Source: Porphyra umbilicalis
Taxonomy: Eukaryota > Rhodophyta > Bangiophyceae > Bangiales > Bangiaceae
Direction of reading: 5' to 3'
Assembly: GCA_002049455.2 (NCBI GenBank)
Contig: KV918769.1
Span: 496,001 to 560,000, forward strand
Length of the DNA: 64,000 bases
Position numbers and translations under genes: made by a program. Below are positions 13,501 to 23,809 of the stretch, piece by piece. The notes below the pieces were generated by a model. That model made no database searches. It saw only the letters and a program-made list of their open reading frames with translations, and was not told the DNA's origin. Within the stretch, counting starts at the first letter, position 1, and each line of letters opens with the position of its first letter.

Positions 13501-15214
13501 GCCATTCGTGCGCGTACTTGGGTGGCCATAGAAGTTTGTGGCCACACAAGTCCACACACCGGGTAGTGCGTGCGTCCACGACGCGACCAGCGGGTGTGGT
13601 GGGTGCAAACCAATGTCGGGGGTACCTCCAAGACTTCTGCATCATAAAGGGGTCGCGTGCACTGACCATTCGTGCGCGTTCTTGGGTGGCCATAGAAGTT
13701 TGTGGCCATAGAAGTCCACACACCGGGTAGTGCGTGCGTCCACGACGCGACCAGCGGGTGTGGTGGGTGCAAACCAATGTCGGGGGTCCCTGAAACGTTT
13801 CTGCATCCCAATCGGAACGCGTGCACTGGCCATACGTGCGCGTACTTGGGTGGCCATAGAAGTTTGTGGCCACACAAGTCCACACACCGGGTAGTGCGTG
13901 CGTCCACGACGCGACCAGCGGGTGTGGTGGGTTCAAACCAATGTCGGGCGTCCTCCCAACATTTCTGCAACCCAGTCAGGCCGCGTGCACTGGCCATTCG
14001 TGCGCGTACTTGGGTGGCCATAGAAGTTTGTGGCCATAGAAGTCCACACACCGGGTAGTGCGTGCGTCCACGACGCGACCAGCGGGTGTGGTGGGTTCAA
14101 ACCAATGTCGGGCGTCCTTCCAACATTTCTGCAACCCAACCAGGCCGCGTGCACTGGCCATTCGTGCGCGTACTTTGGTGGCCATAGCAGTATGTGGCCA
14201 TAGAAGTCCACACACCGGGTAGTGCGTGCGTCCACGACGCGACCAGCGGGTGTGGTGGGTGCAAACCAATGTCGCGGGTCCCTGAAACGTTTCTGCATCC
14301 CAATCGGGACGCGTGCACTGACCATTCGTGCGCGTACTTGGGTGGCCATAGAAGTTTGTGGCCATACAAGTCCACACACCGGGTAGTGCGTGCGTCCACG
14401 ACGCGACCAGCCGGAGTTGTGGGTGACAATCAAAGCCGGCGGTCCTTCAAACACTTCTGCAACCCAACCAGGCCGCGTGCACTGGCCATTCGTGCGCGTA
14501 CTTGGGTGGCCACAGAAGTTTGTGGCCATAGAAGTCCACACACCGGTTAGTGCGTGCGTCCACGACGCGACCAGCGGGTGTGGTGGGTGCAAACTAATGT
14601 CGGGCGTCCTCCCAACATTTCTGCAACCCAACCAGGCCGCGTGCACTGGCCATTCGTGCGCGTAATTGGGTGGCCATAGCAGTATGTCGCCATAGAAGTC
14701 CACAGACCGGGTAGTGTGTGCGTCCACGACGCGACCAGCGGGTGTTGTGGGTGAAAGCCAAGGCTAAGGGTCCTCCAAACATTTCTGCATCCCGAACAGG
14801 CTGCGTGCACTGGCCATTCGTGCGCGTTCTTGGGTGGCCATAGAAGTTTGTGGCCATACAAGTCCGCACACCGGGTAGTGCGTGCGTCCACGACGCGACC
14901 AGCGGGTGTGGTGGGTGCAAACCAATGTCGGGGGTGCTCCCAATAGTTTTGCGTCATAAATGGGCCGCGTGCACTGTCCATTCGTGCGCGTACTTGTGTG
15001 GCCATACAAGCATGTGTCCATAGAAGTCCACACACCGGGTAGTGCGTGCGTCCACGACGCGACCGGCGGGTGTGGTGGGTGCAAACCAATGTCGGGCGTC
15101 CCCCGAACAATTCCGCATCCCTACCGGGCGTCCGATGTACGTTTTCCGTGGTTTTCTTTTTGTGCGGAGGGAGGGACGCCCTTCCCTGCCCCTCCCCCGG
15201 GCCCGGTCGGCGAT

Positions 15215-17469
15215 ATGTCGTCCGCGATCGGGGGGGGAAAGGCAGCGACCGCTTTGGCGGGCGCCGTCGTCCTCGCCGTTAACGCGTTTAACGCAGGGTT
15301 TCCGGTTGATGGTCCTTGCTTACTGTTTGAATCGGCGGTGGACAAGGTGAGGGCCAATGGCCGTGCTGCATTTGCCGGCTGTTATGCCAAATTTGGGCCA
15401 GCGGACTCGGCGGCGCGCCTTAGCGCGCCTACAATCAGCCCGTCTTGCTCCCAGCAGTTTTCTGCCCCCCCCCCCGCCGCGGCCGCGCCGCCTCCTCGGC
15501 GCTCCGCGGGCGCTGGGGGTGCGGTCGCGCCCGGGGATGTGGCGCCGCGGCGCCCTCCCGCTGCCCGTGGCGGCGGACACCCGAGGTTCGCGTTATCTGG
15601 TGCTCCGCGCAGGGCGGTTGGTGCCGTGACTGCTGCTGGGCCTTCTCGGGGCGGGGTTTTGGCGGACAACGCCGCCCCCCCCCCCCTCCCCCGCCGCCAC
15701 GTCATGCCGCGCTGCTGCCCCCGTTCGCTTCGTGGGAGGATCGCCTTCACCGTGGCCGTCGGCTTCCCATGCCCAGCCTCATTGATGCGCCTCCATCGTC
15801 GTCGGTGAGCGGTGGGCCCTCTTGGGTGGTTCCTCCTGCGGCTAATGGGGACGACGGTGCTGGTCCGTGGACCCTTGTCTCCCGGCGCCGGCGCCGCGGT
15901 GGCCGCGGGTCGCAGAGCGCGGCCCAGGTGCGCCCTGCCGGCGCCCCCCGCGGCCGCGAGCCTGTCTCCCCCCGCCGCTCTGGTGTGGGCGCGTCCGCGA
16001 GCGCGCCCTCACCCGTCGCGGTGCGGCCTTTGACTGGTGCCGGGCCGGCCAGCTCGCCGTAGCGAGCCGCCGCTGCTGTCGCGGCGTTGACATGTGCCCG
16101 GACCGCCGGCGCCCCGCTGCCCGCCCTGAAGACGCTGTACGTCGAGGGCGTGTCAAGGGACGCCCGCTCGCCCGGTCTGCGGCGGCTTGTCGCAGACGCC
16201 GTGGGCGTCGTCGCTGCCACCGTCGTCGACGTCGACAGCTTCGGCGCGACGGCGGCGGTGACGGTGCTGGCGTCGGCGACGGAGGCGTTCCGCGCGGGCC
16301 TGGCCGACCCCTCCCTGGCTGACGTGTTCTGGGAGGTCGCTGCGGCGAATCCGTGGTCGCCCGCCTTTCTGGGGAGCCGCCGGCGCGCCCAGCTGTCGGG
16401 GCCTGACGCGGCGGCGGAGGCGGTGAAGCTGTGCCTTCGCCGGCTGCGCGCGACATTAGACCAGCTTGTGTTGCGTGTGGGGATGCCCCCCCACCTTAGC
16501 GCCGCCTTGCGCGCGCATATTGGGGCCCAAATCGTGCAGTGCGCGGGCCAGGTGGGCGCCCCCACACACGCCGCCGTGGCTGTCGACCGGGCGGCGGCGC
16601 GCGCCCCTCCGCGGCTTGCCCCCGCCGCTCCTCGCCGCGCGGGTGCCGTCCTGCCGGCTGACACGCCAAGCAGCGGTGGCCGGCGGCGGCGGCCGCCGCA
16701 CGCCGACACCGCCGGTCACCCTGGCGGCGCGGCGGCACCTGCGGCGCCCGGGTGCTTACCTCGTCCGCCTACGACGCGCGCCCGTTCCGGCAGTGCACCG
16801 CCTCTGGCGAGCGTCCGTGCCGCGGACCAGTCGCTCGGCCGCCATGGGGCGGGCGGGCTTCCGACTCTTCCCCAGGCGATCGCGGACCTGCTGTGGGCTG
16901 CTCCTTTGGTGAGCGGATCCCAACCGTCGGGCGTGCGCGCTGCTCGCGGTCAGGTGCCTACGCGGTCCACCCCGGCCGGGCCCACAGCTCGCGGTGACGG
17001 GGCGGATGGGATGCCGCCGCGACGCGGGGGCCCCGGGCGCGCCCTCGTGGCGCCCCCATGTACCCCCGCGGTCGCCACCGCCAGCGGCCGCGGGATCCTT
17101 AGCCTCCGAGTTCGGCTGGGATCGGAAGCCCCCTCCCTTCCGCCGTCCCCCTGCCGCCCCCCGCGGTCGCTGCTCGCTGCCACTGCGCTGGCGGCCGCAG
17201 TGCCCCTGCCAGGCGGCGGCATGCTTTTTCGCCCCCGCCCAGCGCGCGCTTCCGCGCGACTGCGGCGCCCGCCGGCGCCGCTGCTGGTGGGTGGCGTCGA
17301 GCGGCCTCGCACCCGCGCTGCGGTGGCGGCCGCGGCTGCAGGCGCCGCGGAAGCTTGCCGGGCCTCCCTGACCCTGGCTGCCGCCACCGCCGGCCCGGCG
17401 GGCCCGGCTGCGGCGGGCGCTTCGGACCCCCTCGGGTCCACCGTGAGCGACGCGGGGCGCCATGAGTGA
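15215..17469 (+). pseudogene. ORF1-like protein of the non-LTR element
   Basis: The first plausible ATG after the satellite junction is at 15215. The frame is open for about 200 codons but seems to shift within C-runs near 15,465 and 15,676. From about 15,690 a different frame reads in a coding-like way through a Trp-Thr-Leu-Val-Ser stretch followed by a run of arginines, to an in-frame TAG at 16060-16062. The same frame then continues to a TGA at 17467-17469. The segment at about 16,120-16,330 has alternating hydrophobic and charged residues resembling an RRM-like nucleic-acid-binding domain of LINE ORF1 proteins, followed by a Trp-containing stretch. The C-terminal half is Ala/Pro/Arg-rich. 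Function as a nucleic-acid chaperone is inferred from position upstream of the RT. I could not identify conserved catalytic residues. Confidence 0.4.
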
Positions 17470-17842
17470 CACCATTTCTACCCCTGCTGGTTCCCGGCGC
17501 CGTTCCCTTCGGGTGGCGGCCGGACGGGCCCGGCAAGCTGCGTCTGCCCCCCCCACCACGCCCCCATCCCCCACCCCCCCCCCCCCCCTGCTCCTTCATC
17601 CCGACGCACTCTGTCCTCTTCTCCCCCACCACCTCACCGCCGCCCCCCCCTCTCTGGGGCGGCGCGGCCGACTCGACGGGCAGAGGCACCCGCTACCAAC
17701 ACGGACGGTGCCTCTGGCGGAGCCGATCGCGCCGCTTTGGGAGTGGCGGTCGGTGCCCGGTCGGCTCAACGCGCGCCCGTCAGCGTCGGCGTGGCCACCT
17801 TGTGCCCTGTTGAGAAGTGCGGCGTGGTGCTCCCAGGCGCTC
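17462..17842 (+). pseudogene. ORF2 of the non-LTR element, 5' part, cut by copia insertion
   Basis: An ATG at 17462-17464 overlaps the ORF1 stop (17467-17469) by eight bases, a compact arrangement compatible with stop-restart translation. The N-terminus is Ser/Pro/Arg-rich. A long C-run near 17,575-17,590 probably hides a one-base indel, because downstream coding sense lies in the frame that reads through codons at 17803-17820. That frame encodes the two cysteines (17803-17805 and 17818-17820, spacing CX4C) of a C2H2 zinc finger. The two histidines lie beyond the inserted copia element at 23832-23834 and 23847-23849 (HX4H). N-terminal C2H2 fingers are typical DNA-binding modules of endonuclease-guided non-LTR elements of the R2 group. 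Confidence 0.6.
17837..17842. repeat. Target-site duplication of copia-1, left copy
   Basis: CGCTCT lies just outside the left LTR and again just outside the right LTR (23804-23809). One extra A (17843) separates the left copy from the LTR, so the exact duplication length (5 or 6 bp) is uncertain. Joining the flanks through one copy keeps the non-LTR ORF open. Confidence 0.7.
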
Positions 17843-17843
17843 T

Positions 17844-18214
17844 ATGAAGTCGGTGTGGTCAAGTGGGTGCGTTGTTTTACTATGGCAGAGGTCTGGGCCG
17901 TGTCCAGCCACCTAATGTACCCCAGGCGGCCCCAGGACAGGTCGTCGGGCAGCCCGCTCTCGGAGCACACCCACGTGCCTCAATTCTCAGTGCGCGCGGG
18001 CCGCGGCGCACCTCCCAGAACGGGGCATGCACCTCCCCACACAAGTCCCCCCCCCCGAGCTCACCCCAGCAGAGAGTGCCCACTACGAGACCAACAAATC
18101 AAGTACACACAAGTACAAAACATACAACAAGTGCATAGGTAAATACCCAAAACTGAGTCCCAATGCTCAACCGGGTAAGTACAGACAAATGGAATTGCTG
18201 AGCCATGCTCAACA
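17844..18214 (-). repeat. Copia-1 3' LTR
   Basis: This 371-bp copy of the repeat at 23434-23803 begins TGAAGTCGGTGTGG and ends CATGCTCAACA on the plus strand. Relative to the other LTR I see two substitutions, a missing C near 17,893 and one extra C in the C-run near 18,050. Confidence 0.95.
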
Positions 18215-18222
18215 CTCCCCCC
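18215..18222 (-). promoter_or_regulatory. Copia-1 polypurine tract
   Basis: On the minus strand the bases directly before the 3' LTR read GGGGGGAG. That is the expected position and composition of the plus-strand DNA primer. Confidence 0.75.
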
Positions 18223-18317
18223 AATTACATTGTGACGGTTCCGGAGTCCGGATGCAAGGTAGCCCGGCTTCCGGCTTACAGCTTGATTTGGCTTCCCGAT
18301 CGCCGCTGCTCGGGCCC

Positions 18318-18992
18318 GGGCTGTAGCAGTACAGCCCTCCTCGGGAAGCCATATCAGTTTTGGGCTGTACTGATACAGAACCCCCCCTCCCCGACTTGGC
18401 CGCAAAACGCGATGTGGGCCAAAAAACCGCTCACCGCCAAGTCTACAACCGCCGACTCGGACAGCATCAGAGCACCCGCCAGCCGACCGCCAGGCCGCCG
18501 CAAGCCGCCCAACCGCCGCAAAGTCGACGCAAACCGCCGACTTGGTAGAGACGCATGAAGCGGGGCTGTATCAGTACAGCCCTCCCCCCGCCACTTAAAA
18601 CAAAAAAAACGATGTCCGCCAAGTCCGCCTCGGTCGACGCGGACAGCATCGGAGAAGCCCTTAGCCGACCGCCCGACCGCCGCAGGCCACCCAGTCGGCG
18701 TAAAGGCGACGCAAGCCGCTGCCTTCGTAGCGATGCAAGGGCCTGGAGCTGTATCAGTACAGCCGTAACGGCTACCGCCCAGCCGAAAATCGAATTGACG
18801 CGGTCGTCCAATGTTGATCGGATCGTCCGACGAAACGTTCGGTAGGCATCGATTCGACCGGCCGCCCCCGACTCGATCGGCGAAACGTCGACTTGATCGA
18901 CGAATTTCGGCACGAATCCGACTCGGGCTGTATCAGTACCGCCCGCCGACAATCTGATCCCGATTCCGAGGAGGGCTGTGCTGATACAGCCC
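18318..18992. repeat. Array of six palindromic hairpin motifs between copia-1 pol and 3' LTR
   Basis: A palindrome of the form GGGCTGTATCAGTACAGCCC (8-base arms, 4-base loop) occurs at 18318-18337, 18362-18378 (partial), 18563-18582, about 18746-18765, 18925-18944 and 18973-18992. Some copies have the loop as TCAG and others as CTGA, so both orientations occur. Two of them close a diverged tandem unit of about 180 bp (about 18,435-18,590 and 18,615-18,770) that shares GGACAGCATC and CCGACCGCC stretches. This occupies the roughly 880 bp between the pol stop and the 3' LTR. No protein is encoded here that I can support. Confidence 0.85.
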
Positions 18993-19091
18993 AGCCCCCG
19001 ACTTCGCCGTAAACCGCCCAATCGACCCGAAGCCGTTCCGGGCCGCCGACACCGCCACTCCGTCGCCAACCGCCGCCCCCCCCGAGGGGGT

Positions 19092-22000
19092 TCAGCACTG
19101 CGGCGCAGGACGTAGGGCCCGCGTGCCGCTACTCCCCGAAGTGCCCAGATCCGAGCCAACGCCGATGACGCCCCGGAATGTGGTGAACGCCGGGGCCGGC
19201 AGTGGCTTCGTCATGCCATCTGCGGGCATGTCGGCGCTGGGAAGAAAGTAGAAGGCAACCTCCCCACGCGCGACGTAGTCGCGCACCATGTGGTACGCGA
19301 CGTCTACGTGCTTGGTACGCCCGGTGGCTTCAGGATTGTTGACCAAAGCGAGGCACGCCTGGTTGTCCTCCCCCATGAGCACGGCGTCCCCGTCGACGCC
19401 CAGCTCCGACAGAAGTTTGCGCAGCCACAGCGCCTCCTTGGTCGCCATAGCGGCGGCGACGAACTCGGCCTCAGCCGTTGACGTCGCCACGGTCGACTGG
19501 CGCTTGCTCGTCCACGATATCGGCCCGCCATTGAGGGTGAAGACAAAGCCCGTCGTCGACCGACGAGCGTCAATATCGCCTGCCCAGTCTGCGTCAACGT
19601 ACCCTTGGAGAGGCTTGTCGTCGCCGTACACGACGCCTAGTCGCGTAGCCCCGCGAAGATATCGGAGCACCCCCTTGGCCGCGCGCATGTGGTCCTCCTC
19701 GGGGCATGACATGTAGCGGGAGAGCACGCCCACGGCAAAGGCCATGTCCGGCCTCGTCGTCGTGGAGAGGTACAGCAACGAGCCAACAAGCTCGGCGTAC
19801 CGGTTGCCCTCGTGCAGTAGATTCTCCCCCGTCTTGCAAAGCTTGGCACCTGACACCATGGGCGTCTTGTTAGGCGCAGACTTGTCCATCTGGAAAGCCT
19901 CAAGCAGGGAACTGACATGCCCCGGATGCTCAGGGTGATCACCTTGGCAGCCCGATCTCGCATGACCTTCATGCCAATGAAGTCCTTGACCTCACTCATG
20001 TCGCGCACGTCGAAAGACGCCGACACCGAGGCCTTGACCATCTGGACCCCTTCGAGGCTTTTTCCAGCCACAATGAGATCGTCCACGTAGACGAGGATGT
20101 AGACAAGCCCGTGCACAGGGTGGCTCCACGTGTAGAGGCACGGGTCCACCTTGGACCGGACCGCTCCGATGGCATTGAGCTCTTTGTTAAGCTTGATGCC
20201 CCACAATCGTCCCGCCTGTTTGGTCCCATAGAGAGCCAGGTTCTGACGGCGGACATCACCTTCCTCCCCCGGCTCGGCTCCGACCGGAAGCTTGATGTAC
20301 ATCTCCTTGTCCATCTTTGCGTTGAGGAAGGCCGTCTTCACATCCACGTGGTGAGCTTCCCAGTCCTTGGCCGCCGCCACCGCGAAGAGCGCGCGTGTCG
20401 TGGCCGAGCTCGGCACTGGTGCCCATGTCTCATCAAAGTCGCGCCCCGGCAATTGGTTGAAGCCCTGCGCCACCAGTCGCGCCTTGTACCGAGTCATGTT
20501 GCCCTCAGCATCGTGCTTGATGTCGTACACGTACCGCGTTTTGACAGCCTTACGCTTGTTGCTGCTCCTGGTATTGGACCAGGTACCAAGCTTCTTGTGT
20601 GCGAGGTACTCTTCTTTCTCAGCCGCCTTCCAACGCAGCCAGTCCGATCGCGCACGCGCCTCCTTTGCATTGGCTGGCGCCTTGGTCAGGTCCCATCCCG
20701 ACGGATCTCCGCCCTTGGGTCCTTCTGCAGCGTATGCCTTTGGGTTACGCTCCCACCAGGTAACCTTGGGTGCCGGCTTGCGCTTCGACCGCCGGAGTGC
20801 TTGCACCCCGTCGTCACCACTCTCTGTGGTGGATCCAGACAGCACGTCGTGTCCATCATGATCCGCCGCGTCCTCGCCGGCGTCATTGTCATCTCCGTCT
20901 TCTGCGTCGAGTCCGGAAGCCTCGTCCGGCTCAACGTCGCTCTCTGACGATTGCTGCGAGGCATACTCGTCCCCGCTTGCGGCTTCCGCTTCCAGCATGT
21001 CCATGGCGCCGTCCTCCTTGCCACCATCCGTCTGACTGGTCAGGAAAGGGGTGGAAGAAGGGCCAGGGACAGAGGTCATCTTGATGGCCTTGCGTGAGGT
21101 CTCCTCCATGAGCACATCTCGGCGCTCAAAGACCTTGTTTGAGCCATCCTCTAGGATGCGGTAGGCCGTGCCACCAACAGTGTAGCCGACAAAACGGCCG
21201 ACGTCGGTCCTGGGTTCCAGCTTTCGCTGCTGCTGCTTGGGCTTCAGAGCCCATGCCCGGCTCCCCCAGACCCGAAATCCCTTCACGTCGGGGCGTCTCC
21301 CCGTGAGGGCTTCCAGCGGGGTCACATCTTGACCCGCCTTGGGGGATCGGTTGAGCACGTGGATGACGGATGACAAAGCCTCCGCCCACAGCTCCTCTTC
21401 CGCTCCGGCGTCCAGAAGTGCCGCACGGACGCGCTCCATGATGTACCGGTTGGCGCGCTCTGCCTTTCCGTTCTGCTGCGAAGAGTACGGCGCCGTCTTC
21501 TCAGAAGTAATGCCTTTGTCTTCATACCAGGCTTGGAGGTCGCGGCTCACGTACTCCTTGGCGCCATCGTGACGAACCCGCTTCACCTTAAGCCCAGTTA
21601 GGGTCTCTAGCTGCTTGATGCGGGCCTTGAGGACATCCGGAACCATGCCCTTGGACTTGATGGGCGTCGCCGTGATGAACCCAGTGGAGTCTTCCATCAG
21701 AGTCACGAAGTAGAGAGAGCCGCCCAGCGACGCCGTCAACGGCCCATCAACGTCCGTGTGAACCAACTTGCTCTTGGTGGTGGTCGTTGTCGAGCGATAA
21801 TGCGGAGAACGCGCCATCTTTCCGTCGACACAAGGCACGCATACCGTACCAGGAACGCGCTTGGCGTCGGCTACCGTCGATGGAATCCCATCGACCATCC
21901 CAACCACACGCTTGAGGTTCTCGAAACCCAAGTGGTTGAACCGGCGGTGCCACAGCTCTGCCTCGCCGTCCATGTGCGTGGTGGCGGCTCTGGCCGACGC

Positions 22001-23275
22001 CGTGACCGGAGTCACCTTGAGCACGTAGTTCTCCGACTCGTTGACCGAGCCGACGACAGACGCGTTGCTCAAAACTCCGCTCGCGAGCACCGCTTCCCCA
22101 TCACTGAGGATATAGCAGGCGTCGCCAACGAACACCACGGCACCGCCACAGCGGTCGACCGCTCGGACCGACAGAATGTTGTCTGTCAGATTCGCCACAA
22201 GCATGGCCTCATCGAGGACCATGCGAGCCGTGGTGATTTCCTTCCCCACGTCCATGGACGCGTATCCGTGCCCCTTGATGGGCACCTTGTGGCCGTCAGC
22301 AAGAGTGACCTTGGCCCCGCTCCCCGTCGTCTTGACGGTGAAACCCGCGTCCTGGGCGGCCATATGGTTGGTCGCACCCGAGTCCAACACCCAGGTCGAG
22401 GACCCGCTGGTGCTCCCGGAAGCGTTGAGCTTCCTGGCCTGGCCTGCCGACGCAGCGTAGGCCAATGCGGCGCGGGGAGGTGCACCACCTCCACCGCCAC
22501 CCTCACGACGCCCACCATTTGGCTTCTTGTTGCCCTTGGCGTCGTCGGCCTTCTTCTTGAGACAGTCGCGCTTCATGTGCCCCTTCTTGTCGCAGTAGTA
22601 GCACACGACCGCGCGCTTGTCCCACGGCTTCTTAGAAGCCGTTGCCGCAAACGCTTGCGACTTGACGCCGGTCGCCGAGGACGACCGCCCATGGCTCCCC
22701 CGCTGCTCCACAGTGAGCAGCTTGGCGCTCACGTCAGCGAGGTTGCGCTTCCCGTCCATGTTTTCCAGAACGGTCTTGATCATGTCATACTCGGCCGGAA
22801 GGCCCGACAGGATCTGCAGGACAAGCGTGTTCTCGTCCACCTGATTTCCCAGCATGGAGAGCTCTTGACGGATGCCCTTGGCGCGCGACGTGTACTTGAT
22901 GATGTTCTCGTCGCTGCCCTTCTTGAGGTTGCTCAGCTCATGCATGAGCTGCAGCAGGCGTGCGTTGTCCCGCGCCTCAAAGATGTCCTTGAGCGCATCC
23001 CACGCCTCCTTGGCCGTACTGACCGCCGTCACCGAATAAAGATGAACCGGCTTGACCGACATCTGGATAGTCGCCAGGGCCGACTCGTTCATGAGGTCCC
23101 ACGCCTCAGCTGCAACGTCGCTCTTGGCACCGCTCCCAGACGCGGGGCGGTCCGTCACAACCGCAGCCCAAACCTTCTCCTTGATCATCTGTGCACGGCA
23201 GTACACAGCCCAGACCTTGTAGTCGTCGTCCAGCTGCGCGAAGCGAGGGCCAGCGTAGCGGCCGTACTCCGACAT
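19092..23275 (-). CDS. Copia-1 Gag-Pol polyprotein (one frameshift near 19,926)
   Basis: The start is the ATG at 23275-23273; the frame is open further upstream but only into the LTR. Counting from that Met, the order is: a Gag domain of the UBN2/copia type; CCHC zinc knuckle at residues 225-238; aspartic protease DSGA at about 298-301; GAG-pre-integrase with HX3H and CX2C at about 440-482; integrase catalytic D508, D570 and E606; acidic linker; RT with YVDD at 1063-1066. Near 19,923-19,930 the frame changes. Coding sense resumes in the next frame and runs through the rest of RT and an RNase H with DADWAGD, TAEAEF and DNQACL blocks to the stop at 19092. The shift looks like a single missing base, either inactivating or an assembly error. 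The product would build virus-like particles, copy the RNA into DNA and integrate it. Confidence 0.93.
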
Positions 23276-23417
23276 GACGATGACAACCACGCCAGCAGGC
23301 GCGGCACTGACGACGTGGGAGGCTATACCCACCTGCCCGACGCCGGAACACACGGCAACCCAACCAAGGTCGTCCCGCCAACAACGGCACGGAAGACGAC
23401 GATGACCACCAGCGACA

Positions 23418-23431
23418 CTGGGCCCATAACC
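23418..23431 (-). promoter_or_regulatory. Copia-1 primer-binding site for an initiator tRNA-Met fragment
   Basis: Two bases inside the 5' LTR, the minus strand reads GGTTATGGGCCCAG. It is complementary to the conserved anticodon stem and loop of eukaryotic initiator tRNA-Met (CTGGGCCCATAACC), not to a tRNA 3' end. In Drosophila copia and yeast Ty5 this arrangement means priming by the 5' half of the tRNA, cut in the anticodon loop. Confidence 0.85.
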
Positions 23432-23433
23432 TG

Positions 23434-23803
23434 TGAAGTCGGTGTGGTCAAGTGGGTGCGTTGTTTTACTATGGCAGAGGTCCTGGGCCGTGTCCAGCCA
23501 CCTAATGTACCCCAGGCGGCCCCAGGACAGGTCGTCGGGCAGCCCGCTCTCGGAGCACACCCACGTGCCTCAGTTCTCAGTGCGCGCGGGCCGCGGCGCA
23601 CCTCCCAGAACGGGGCATGCACCTCCCCACACAAGTCCCCCCCCCGAGCTCACCCCAGCAGAGAGTGCCCACTACGAGACCAACAAATCAAGTACACACA
23701 AGTACAAAACATACAACAAGTGCATCGGTAAATACCCAAAACTGAGTCCCAATGCTCAACCGGGTAAGTACAGACAAATGGAATTGCTGAGCCATGCTCA
23801 ACA
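23434..23803 (-). repeat. Copia-1 5' LTR
   Basis: This is a 370-bp direct copy of 17844-18214. It would drive transcription leftwards. I could not pick out a convincing TATA box. Confidence 0.95.
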
Positions 23804-23809
23804 CGCTCT
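23804..23809. repeat. Target-site duplication of copia-1, right copy
   Basis: CGCTCT follows the right LTR directly and matches 17837-17842. Codon phase continues from here into the second half of the C2H2 finger. Confidence 0.7.

Larger units (their letters stand above)
1..15129. repeat. 164-bp satellite array, left block (about 92 units)
   Basis: A 164-bp unit repeats head to tail from before the window start. The landmark GTAGTGCGTGCG or a one-base variant falls at 121, 285, 449 and onward at the same spacing. Each unit has a near-invariant block around GTGCGTGCGTCCACGACGCG and a variable block about 50-100 bases later. The variants there include one with CAAACCAATGTCGGGG, one with GAAAATCAAAGCCGGGG, one with GCATCATAAATGGGCC and one with GTAGGTGCAAAACAATGTC. 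The unit also repeats GTGGCCATAGAAGT internally. The unit length is in the range of nucleosome-sized satellites. Long open frames on the minus strand are a by-product of the repeat, because all three minus frames are open. I see no gene inside. The array is broken at about 15,129 by the non-LTR element. Confidence 0.97.
17844..23803 (-). mobile_element. Copia-1, nearly complete Ty1/copia LTR retrotransposon
   Basis: The element is about 5.96 kb and reads right to left. It has 370-371-bp LTRs starting TG and ending CA, a primer-binding site two bases inside the 5' LTR, one gag-pol coding region in copia order (integrase before RT), an unusual hairpin-rich 3' noncoding stretch and a polypurine tract against the 3' LTR. 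The LTRs differ by about two substitutions and two one-base indels, so the insertion is recent. One frameshift interrupts the RNase H end. It is nested in the non-LTR element and flanked by a short target duplication. Confidence 0.95.

Noticed and set aside
1-15129. Possible CRISPR array
   Set aside because: Units are 164 bp of contiguous satellite with no short repeat-spacer alternation, in a eukaryotic context with no cas genes.
16756-17574. Minus-strand ORFs overlapping the non-LTR ORF1 region
   Set aside because: High GC keeps all frames open. The plus strand matches the orientation of the RT and endonuclease downstream.
21758-23731. Plus-strand ORF of 657 codons opposite the copia-1 Gag-Pol
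   Set aside because: It is a shadow of the real minus-strand polyprotein, whose domains are unmistakable, and it runs into the LTR.
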